Source: Gnomoniopsis sp. IMI 355080 (Eukaryota > Ascomycota > Sordariomycetes > Diaporthales > Gnomoniaceae). From it: DNA of 29,319 nt. The first letter of the stretch is position 1; the number at the start of each line of letters is the position of its first letter. Of this stretch, positions 22,431-29,319 are shown piece after piece. Position numbers and translations under genes: made by a program. The DNA lies in the NCBI GenBank assembly GCA_027946555.1, contig JAPEVC010000324.1, forward strand, positions 1 through 29,319. Reading direction: 5' to 3'. A model generated the notes under the pieces. It made no database searches. It was not told the origin of the DNA and was given only the letters and a program-made list of their open reading frames with translations.

Positions 22431-24316
22431 CTTCTCCATAGATGCTCTATTGCGGTTAGTCTCTGCCCACGTTCCTGACTAACACGAGCCCCTCGACAAC
22501 GTTGCCCTGTCCATCGCGGACTCCGTGTTCTGAATGCCCTCACCCGTCTCTTGCAGTCGTCTCCCGCATGCACCCGACAGCACAATACGATTGTCCCCTC
22601 TACTTTCCGAACGCCTATCGTTGACGGGTTTCCTTTCCTCATGGCAGCAAAGGACAACTATCCGGTCACGGAGTGGGCAAGTATTGACGAGGCAAGCATG
22701 CAGCAAGGGCCCTGGAGCAGCTCAGGTCCATTTGCTAGGGCATTTCGCTAGGGCACCTGTACTGCTGCCCACCAACAAAAAGCACCACACCACCATCGCC
22801 AGCAGTCGCAGAGAGGCGTGCATTGGCTTCAATGCCCTATGCCTAGGTACAGTACAGTGCCCAAGTTCTTCAAAGGTTGGGCCTGTCCTGGGCTGTTCAG
22901 GGCTCGAAAGCCAGTGCTGTCACTTTTGCTGCTCCACTACGCCAGGCCTGTTCACTCACCAACATCATACCACTTTTCGCCTCTCTGTGTGCTCTCCCTC
23001 CCCCCCACTGTGCTCGCCAAGACGAGAAGCCAGCCCTCCTGCAGCTGCCCCTGCGACGCAATCGAGATGTGGACATCCAAGCGATCTCGCCTTGATCTAC
23101 TGTTGCAACTTGCGAAAAGTAACCGTGCGTGCGATCCGGGAACATTGCGCGGCCCTGCCTGCCCCATTCGTCCTCTTTCACGCCCTTTTTTTCACGGCGG
23201 TACCAGACGCCGCAACATTGCTGCGACTGTGCAGACCATGGCCGCGCGCACACCGTGCTAGGCAATACCCAATGTTATGTACATTGATATTCCCCGAGGG
23301 CGTTTGAGAGGAAATCTCGCTCCTGCCAGCGAACCAGACGTCTTGCTTTCCCACCAGATTGTCCGCACGCATTATCGCTTGGAGTGGGACTGGGCCACAC
23401 TGCCGAGACCATTCGATAGCATCCCCTCTGCCGGCAAGTATCGAAGCAAATCTCATCTCCAGAGGCCTTATGTATGCTTGTCACAAGACACCACGATTCG
23501 TGTCTATGCATTGGAATCAAGCTCAAAGGAGCCTGGGTGTCTTCTCCCGAGACCGCCTTTCATTCCGTAGGGGACGGCTTTGCTGTTCACGTGGCGTGGG
23601 ATCGACCGTTGACTCCTAGAAGGGAAGCTTTCTTCATCAATTCCGGCGCTATGCTGGCATGCCATGCTCTCAGCGGCATCTTCCAGGGCCTCCTTTTCCA
23701 CCGGGGAGGCCCAGTCGTCCCCTGGGAGGTCTCAGAGTCCCACAGGAGGAAACATGCCCAACACACTGAACCTTGTCATGCTCAGCCAGCTGGCCCCAGC
23801 AAGGCCAGCAGGGCTCCCCCCCCCACCCAATCTGTTCTGTCTGTCTTGTCCTAGCGCTTCGCAGGGTTCTGCTTCCTGCGCCTCTCAGATCGCCCCGGTT
23901 ATCCACACATCGACATCTCATGTGCAGGACAGGGACAGGGGCACTAGCGACGTCGGTGAGGCGCTTGTAACCCCTGCAGTCCATCTTGCCCCGGTACGTA
24001 CCGTGCTTGGAAGCCCTGGCGGCTTTGTGCTGGGGTGTGGGGGGGGGGGGAGAGCGCTCATCACCCTGCTGTGGTGCCCTGCGAGTACATCTCAAGTACC
24101 TCCACTCAGCGGTACTTGGATACCACCCGGCAGCGGAACCACCCTCTGCAGTATCCAAAACCCCAGGCAGATCAGCACCTCGAGTCTGCCCAAGCTTTGC
24201 CTTCTTGTTTAAATCTTGCCTGTGTACCCCTTCCATCGGCAACTTAATCTTGTGCGCTTCCCACCCCCTCCTACCTACCATCTAGTGGTGACTGTTATTA
24301 GTACCCTGTGCCGTTC
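22431..24316. other. C-rich region upstream of nsdD
   Basis: About 1.9 kb, rich in C on the plus strand, with long but low-quality open frames on both strands (for example 22534-23307 plus, 23670-24281 minus). The peptides are rich in Cys, Pro, Ser and Arg as expected of C-rich non-coding DNA, and none is recognisable. The region probably belongs to the nsdD regulatory region or an upstream non-coding transcript. Confidence 0.4.
24039..24050. repeat. G12 homopolymer
   Basis: Twelve consecutive G preceded by TGGGGTGT. Open frames crossing it should not be trusted. Confidence 0.8.
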
Positions 24317-24400
24317 GCATCTTCCACTGCCTTTCCTCCTTCGGCTATTTTCTTTCTCTCCCTCTCACACCAAAAGCTTGTCACCGCCAAACAACATCCA
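24317..24400 (+). promoter_or_regulatory. Probable distal promoter / start region of the nsdD transcript
   Basis: A long pyrimidine tract (CATCTTCCACTGCC through TCTTTCTCTCCCTCTCAC) changes at about 24370 to A/C-rich sequence (ACCAAAAGC, CCAAACAACATCC). This CT-box to CAA transition is the usual look of transcription starts in filamentous fungi. It would give nsdD a leader of about 1 kb. Inferred from composition only. Confidence 0.4.
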
Positions 24401-24872
24401 ACTCAATCCCATTAGTCAATACCACGGTAGCCATCACTTCACGTGGGAGCCTGACTCAACTAGACTGACTTACTTGCTTCTGCGCCGCTTCTTCGCAACA
24501 CTCCAACACAGTGCTGCACCCGGCTACTGGTGACGGACATTTGTCGTAGAGGGTGGTATTCCGATTCCAGGTCAACCACGTTCGGCAACTCTTTACACAC
24601 AAACACGCGACGAGCTTGCATACTGGCACGCGACGTTGGAACTCGACGCTGGTTTCGACAAAGCAAAATTAGACTTTTCGAGGTTACAGGCCAGCCCAGC
24701 ATCAGCACCCCTCAGCACAGAACCTAATCACGCTCGGGCGAAATCTTCAGACAAGTCTCTCAACGCAGTCCGATCGCCGCATCTTGCCGGTCCCTTGGTG
24801 GCTTCGTCGAAAAGCAAATCCAGAGCCCCGGCTTTGTCCACGCAAATCCTACCGGACCCAGGACGCTCGTTT

Positions 24873-24938
24873 ATGTTGCATGACGCCAGATCCCTCTGTC
24901 TCCCTAGACTTCTGACCCTGGCATTGAAGGAGATCTAA
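24873..24938 (+). promoter_or_regulatory. Two overlapping uORFs in the nsdD leader
   Basis: The ATG at 24873 opens a 21-codon uORF ending TAA at 24938. Seven bases on, a second ATG at 24880 opens an 11-codon uORF in another frame ending TGA at 24915. Both lie inside the inferred leader; they would lower initiation at the main ATG if the distal promoter is used. Confidence 0.45.
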
Positions 24939-25146
24939 GAAGCCACGACTCGATCTTGCGGAGACTCCTCGTTCCTCTGAGACATTCTGAGGCAGTCTTT
25001 TTGCTCTGAGCATCACATCATTCGTGTGCTTCGACCGGAATTTGACGCTGAGCTTGACCGGATTCAAGTGACTTGTGCATAGATCGCCAACGATCTAGTC
25101 ATTCTAAGCTCAGGGACTGCTGCAGGACGAAACCGCGTGCTATCAG

Positions 25147-25155
25147 ATGAGCTAA
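25147..25155 (+). promoter_or_regulatory. Minimal uORF ATG-AGC-TAA in the nsdD leader
   Basis: A start codon separated from a stop by one codon. Very short uORFs of this kind can stall or release ribosomes. It matters only if the transcript starts upstream of it. Confidence 0.4.
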
Positions 25156-25217
25156 GACGAGCAATCGCTTAAGCGTTGCGGTCCTGACACGACTGACTGA
25201 GCCTGTCCCGTCCCGTT

Positions 25218-25304
25218 ATGGAAGTGGGCAACTCCGCTTCTAGGCAAAGGTATGCTAGCCCCCGGCCCCACAATATATATCTCTGGGTTGGCCTCCTTTT
25301 TTAA
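25218..25304 (+). promoter_or_regulatory. Upstream ATG: 28-codon uORF, or alternative nsdD start if spliced
   Basis: Unspliced, the ATG at 25218 (context CGTTATGGA) reads 28 codons to TAA at 25302-25304. If the predicted intron 25250-25320 is removed, the reading becomes 10 codons plus two bases, then AGC, then 28 further codons without a stop straight into the main nsdD ATG at 25406. The same ATG could therefore be a uORF or an alternative start. Confidence 0.45.
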
Positions 25305-25320
25305 CACTCTGCTCTACTAG
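25250..25320 (+). other. Probable leader intron of nsdD (71 nt)
   Basis: Donor GTATGC after GGCAAAG, branch-like TTTAAC about 18 bases before the acceptor, and acceptor CTACTAG. Length and signals match the two coding introns of the gene (57 and 60 nt). Confidence 0.5.
25271..25280 (+). promoter_or_regulatory. TATA-like element, possible proximal nsdD promoter
   Basis: CAATATATAT lies about 130 bases before the main ATG, inside the predicted leader intron. A start about 30-60 bases further on would give a short leader lacking all four upstream ATGs. Alternatively it is simply AT-rich intron sequence. Confidence 0.3.
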
Positions 25321-25405
25321 CGGTCTGACTTCTGCCACTCATTCTGAACCTTACGACCACCGATCCAGAATTTCAAGGGACTTCGCGCACAGAGACGGAC
25401 CGACC

Positions 25406-26833
25406 ATGGCGACTGCAGCCATCCTCAATCCCGCACCTCACTACCAACCTCAATATCCATCCTATTCCAGCTACTCGCACCAGCCCACGGGCTCATCCAA
25501 CATGCCAGGCATGATCTCACCTGTCGAACCCCGCAGGCTCGCCGACGATCATGAGCCTCCCAGACAGTCGTTACCGTCGATACAAGAAGTGATAGGCGCC
25601 AAGCCGCCCACATCCGCCTTCCCACCTTCTATATCAACCTCAGTCTCTGGAGCCCCGAGTTTGCCTTCACCATTTGCAACCTCAACCAACTCCCGGCCAT
25701 ACTCGGAATTGTCTTCGCCGCCGGACAGGCACGCCTCACCTAGGTCTCTACACCACCCGGCGTCATTTCCTCCCAGGAGTGAAGCTATGCCTCCGTTTCA
25801 TGACCCTAACCGTCCTTCACTGTCCTCAAGACCTGCTCCTCCTCCACCAGTGAGCACCTATCACCCTGGTGCCCGGCCATCGCCCCCACCAATGAAGATG
25901 GAAAGCCGTCCAACAGAACGACACTCAGAGGCTCACAGGGCAAATGGATATCCACACTCGGCTGCGTCAGAACCAACAAGTCTTACCTACCCGCAACAAC
26001 CGGTACAATTACCTCCAGGACAGCTACCTCTGTCGGCCCATACACCAATGTCCCCAAGGTACTCGTCAGGCCCTTCTTTGCCGTCGCCTTTTGAGCGATC
26101 CGCAACCTCAACAATGCACGACGACGCAGATTACAGGAGGAGAGGAGATGGCAAGTACGAGCAGGCTCTAAACAGGCATTTTGAGGTTTGGCAGTACCAG
26201 GAGTCACTCGCCAAGGTAGGAGGCACCTGAATATTCATCTTTTTTGTTTTCTACGTGCTAAATCAGAAACAGATCGCATCTGGCTCTCGGACCCTTTTCA
26301 ATTTTGCGGATGCATATGGCCGATGCGCGGCCGAGGAGCAAGGTCCGGCTTCTCAGATGCCAACACGAGTGCCTTCAGAGCGCGAGGTTGGGGACATGTT
26401 GAATATGGCCGAATGGATGAAGGGGATGTTGGAGAACCTGCAAGGCATGGTACAGGCCAGCATGGCTATCAATGACCGGGCCCGAGAAGCTAGCCGCAGC
26501 AAAGGTCCATACGAGGACGAAGACATGGCCATGTACGGCGACGGCATGAAGTCAGCGTACGAGATGGGCGGCGTGAAGAAGCGACGAGGCGTAAGTGCGA
26601 CTCCGAACTCGATAGGTGGCAACACGACATCCGGCTAACATTGGGATCAGCGCGCAGCTCCTCCAGGGCGATGCCACAGCTGTAACCGGATTGACACGCC
26701 TGAGTGGCGCCGTGGTCCGGACGGCGCACGGACTCTCTGCAACGCCTGCGGGCTGCATTACGCCAAGCTAGAGAGAAAGAAACAGATCGACGCCAAAAAT
26801 GTTCGAACGAGGTCATCAGTGGAAAGGAATTAG
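25406..26833 (+). CDS. nsdD: GATA transcription factor NsdD / SUB-1 (Ltf1, Csm1 family)
   Basis: Exons 25406-26215, 26273-26590 and 26651-26833; introns 57 nt (GTAGGA, branch GCTAAAT) and 60 nt (GTAAGT, branch GCTAACA). Product 436 residues, near the family's usual size. The start is ATG in CGACCATGGCG. Residues 1-240 are Pro/Ser-rich and disordered, with family motifs RQSLPSIQEVIGAK (53-66), SLPSPF (85-90 and again 224-229) and PPGQLPLSA (203-211). Residues 250-360 form the conserved helical region (KYEQALNRHFEVW, SRTLFNFADAYGR, PSEREVGDMLN, KGPYEDEDMAMYGDGMKS). Residues 384-409 are a type IVb GATA finger, C-X2-C-X18-C-X2-C, with TPEWRRGPDGAR and the basic tail GLHYAKLERKK. The family controls sexual development, represses conidiation, and mediates light responses and secondary metabolism in other ascomycetes (nuclear). 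An alternative acceptor at 26266 would add Lys-Gln. Upstream lie a long uORF leader and a very large gene-free region. Confidence 0.96.
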
Positions 26834-27093
26834 CCACGGACACGCTTGACAGCCGTTGGGCACGACAATTTGCCCGAATGATGCTGCGCAACCGCTTCTC
26901 TTCTCAAAAAGCCCTACTCCCAAGGGGGGCCAAATCGCAACACCATAAGACGCGATCCACCAATTCACTTCAAGACGGATTAGATCCCACGTAACGACCA
27001 ACGATTCTACTTGGGCTTGTTTTGGAAAAGTCTCTATTTATACCCATGTCTATCAGGTTCGGGTGCTTTTATCGATATTCAGCGAGTAGATTT

Positions 27094-27126
27094 CACACAC
27101 ACAAGCACGCACGCACACACACACAT
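27094..27126. repeat. (CA)n microsatellite in nsdD 3' flank
   Basis: Interrupted CA repeat with AGCACGCACG in the middle, about 260 bases after the nsdD stop and perhaps within its 3' UTR. Confidence 0.8.
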
Positions 27127-29158
27127 ACCCACAGGGGTTTTGTATATAAAAATACAGCCTGCTTCCCAGGGGTTGGAAGACGGGAGGCTGTTTGTCATTC
27201 CAACCCATTTTGGAAACGACTCAAACGAGCATTGATTTCCACATTGGCATGATTTTGGCGTTGTAATTGCAGCAGTGCAGGTGTTGGTGGCAAGCAAGGG
27301 GCTGACTAATTCTTGTTGTTGTCACGTCTGGGGTACTCGCATCGTCTTTTTAGAGCGGTATAAACAGCAGCCCGTAGCGACGTTGCTTTTGTTACCTACT
27401 ACATTTTGAATATCCTGGCAACAGAAAAGATCAAAACAATCTTCCTGATCTCGAATTAACTGATTTCCTTCTTTTGCGTGACACATGGTGGCTGGAAGGG
27501 TCTCGCTGAATGGGAAAGGTATTTTCGTTTCCTTTTTTTTCTCTCTCTTCTAATTACCTCCCCCCTGCCACAGTTCAACTTTGGACGAGACGACGTCGCC
27601 GAGACGCCCAGACGCCTCACGAACAGCTTACCCTGAACGAACTAGTTCCAGGCTAAAGTCTCAACGGTCCCCTCGTTAGGAAAATTCCCGAGCGGGCCGT
27701 CATCTTGACATCCATGGTTGATTAATGCTACGAGTCTGGTCGCGTTAGTGATCTTCTAGAAGGGCCAACACGCGGTTGCTAACTTTTTCTAGCCTGACCG
27801 CTTCAATAGGCATTTGCTAGGGTTTTTTTCTTTTCTTTTTTAATCCAGGGATTGCCTGTGGAGAGAAGCCTCCTGTCAAAGAACTTTTCTATTCCGATGC
27901 CGATCGAATAGATAAGTTCGCTTGGGTTATTTAGCTAAGCAAAGCAAAACTCTAACCAAAATTTATGCGTCATGTCGTGAAATTCGTGGAAATGAACGAA
28001 GCGACCACAAGTGGGCTTTCGTCGGCCTGGATTTGTGAAGAAAGGGCTTTTTACCCACAAAACAGGCGCACGCCGGCGGCCGGGGGGGGGCACCGACCGT
28101 CGGCCTCTTGTACTTTTACCTGCCACTGAAACCTTTAGGGGTGAAAAACAAGAGAGAAAAAAAGTTCAATGATTGACTGGCTCGCTATCGCGTTCAGTGT
28201 GACAGTGATTGGGAACAGACGTAGCAGTAGGGAGTTGAGCTGCATATCCGAAGGTCTGTGCAAGAGACAAAATATGCACCATACACAACGCAAGAAGCCT
28301 GCGAGATTACTAGAAACAGTTCGACAATGAATGTGTGTCATCAAGATCTGGGCAAAGATGCAACGTGACAGCCTGCCATGGGCCGGACCCTCCCATCGAG
28401 GCCCCCTTAGCGCGACAGGAAAGTTCAACATCGTGATCTTGGCAGGTCGGCATTATGAACAGAGTTCAGTGGGCTGGTGGGTGACTAATGTCCTCCCAAT
28501 GTCCGACGAAATGGGAGGAGTCGACGGGAAAGTTATCGGATGACATAGTTCGACTATGAAACTGCAGACGGGGGTCCAAGAATGTGATGTTTTTCAACGG
28601 TTGGTCCAGGACCTTTGGCCCTCCCCGTCCTTGGTAAACCCACGACAGTTGTGAACCGGTGAGTCGCGAGTCATTGTGAAAGTGAAGTGAGTTCTGGAGG
28701 ATAAAATATTAAACTCTCGTATCTATAATACCACCGAATCTCATCTCGGCAACCCGTTCTACCTTACCAGCCGATGGGGAAAACGTGTTGGATGGGGGGT
28801 GTTTGGCACACCCATTTCCGCCCTTTCTGCTGTTTGGCTGACCTCCCTCCTCGATCTCCCGGACGGAAGATGACACAACATCGAAAGTCTATCTTGCAGT
28901 ATATCACATCGTTCCCTTTCGGGGGGAACTCGCTTCAAGGTGATTGGGCTGGGAAGTCAGCCTTTCAGCCCTGGATCTGAGCGGGCAATGTGGCCCAACA
29001 GGGGCGTCCGGAGACTCGTCCGATGGGAAAGCTTAGCCCCAACTCTCTCTCCTCCTGTCCCCTTCTTCACCTTCCCACTGCCTTCAACCCCCATCTCCCC
29101 AAGATATGCCGAACTGGGTATACTCTGCCCAAACCCCAGTGCCCATAGTTCAACGCCC

Positions 29159-29177
29159 AACACACACACACACACAC
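29159..29177. repeat. (AC)n microsatellite near right edge
   Basis: Uninterrupted AC repeat followed by GCGC in the CT-rich, promoter-like stretch. Confidence 0.8.
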
Positions 29178-29319
29178 GCGCTCGGCCTGCTCGAGTCGTT
29201 CGAAAGGGCCGTTCTTTTTCATGCCTTGGCGACCTCCTTCGCATCTGGACGCGAATGAGTCAAGGAGGCCCTCACGCCAAACAGAGAGTGAATCATGGTC
29301 CACCCTCCCTCTCCTTCCC

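Larger units (their letters stand above)
26834..29319. other. 3' flank of nsdD and promoter-like right edge
   Basis: The first few hundred bases must hold the nsdD 3' UTR; a CA repeat lies at 27094. Further on, 27500-28900 shows only short open frames without resemblance to known proteins. From about 29040 the plus strand turns strongly CT-rich (CTCTCTCCTCCTGTCCCC), followed by CAA-type sequence and an AC repeat. This suggests the promoter of a gene starting at or beyond the edge; an ATG at 29295 (AATCATGG) is a possible start with only eight codons visible. Confidence 0.4.

Noticed and set aside
22534..23307. 257-codon open frame on the plus strand
   Set aside because: C-rich region with overlapping long frames on both strands; the peptide is Cys/Ser/Pro/Arg-rich with no motif, weak start context and no introns. 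Judged a composition effect.
29106..29258. 50-codon frame near the right edge
   Set aside because: Runs through an AC microsatellite and stops at 29258; probably leader or promoter DNA of a gene beyond the window.
1..29319. tRNA, 5S rRNA, CRISPR arrays, transposase or reverse-transcriptase genes
   Set aside because: Looked for B-box-like GGTTCGANTCC, regular spaced repeats, terminal repeats and catalytic motifs by eye; none convincing.

Overview
The window is nuclear DNA of a filamentous ascomycete (Pezizomycotina, most likely a Sordariomycete). Three things point there. The coding regions are split by short GT..AG introns with CTRAY-type branch points. The encoded families (a 2EXR-domain protein, a four-helix MARVEL-like protein, an NsdD/SUB-1 GATA factor) are typical of these fungi. 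Gene spacing is wide and overall composition is near 50% GC. I could not place it to genus. I found no tRNA, rRNA, CRISPR array or intact transposon.

Layout. (1) Positions 1-1672, minus strand: 5' part of atg5, cut by the left edge; three coding exons are visible and the last third of the protein lies outside. (2) 1673-7840: about 6 kb without an intact gene, holding two perfect TACCTAGGTA palindromes, a T10A20 tract and a frameshifted gene fragment (5716-5932, minus). (3) 8000-8573, plus: a two-exon gene for a 166-residue membrane protein of the fungal MARVEL-like type. (4) 9269-10430, minus, convergent with it: a three-exon gene for a 309-residue 2EXR-domain protein with a Cys4 knuckle. (5) 10431 to about 24300: almost 14 kb in which I recognise no gene; it contains a perfect (ACCT)n hairpin, a third TACCTAGGTA palindrome, AT-rich patches and homopolymer runs. 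(6) 24317-25405: probable distal promoter and long leader of the next gene, with four upstream ATGs and a probable leader intron. (7) 25406-26833, plus: nsdD (sub-1/ltf1/csm1 family), three coding exons, 436 residues, type IVb GATA zinc finger at the C terminus. (8) 26834-29319: 3' flank with CA repeats and, near the right edge, CT-rich DNA that looks like the promoter of a further plus-strand gene.

The genes do not form a metabolic cluster. atg5 serves autophagosome formation and nsdD is a developmental and light-response regulator. What stands out is how nsdD is packaged: it sits alone in a very large gene-poor interval, behind a long uORF-bearing leader. One of its upstream ATGs becomes in frame with the main ATG if the predicted leader intron is removed, which would add 39 residues to the N terminus.
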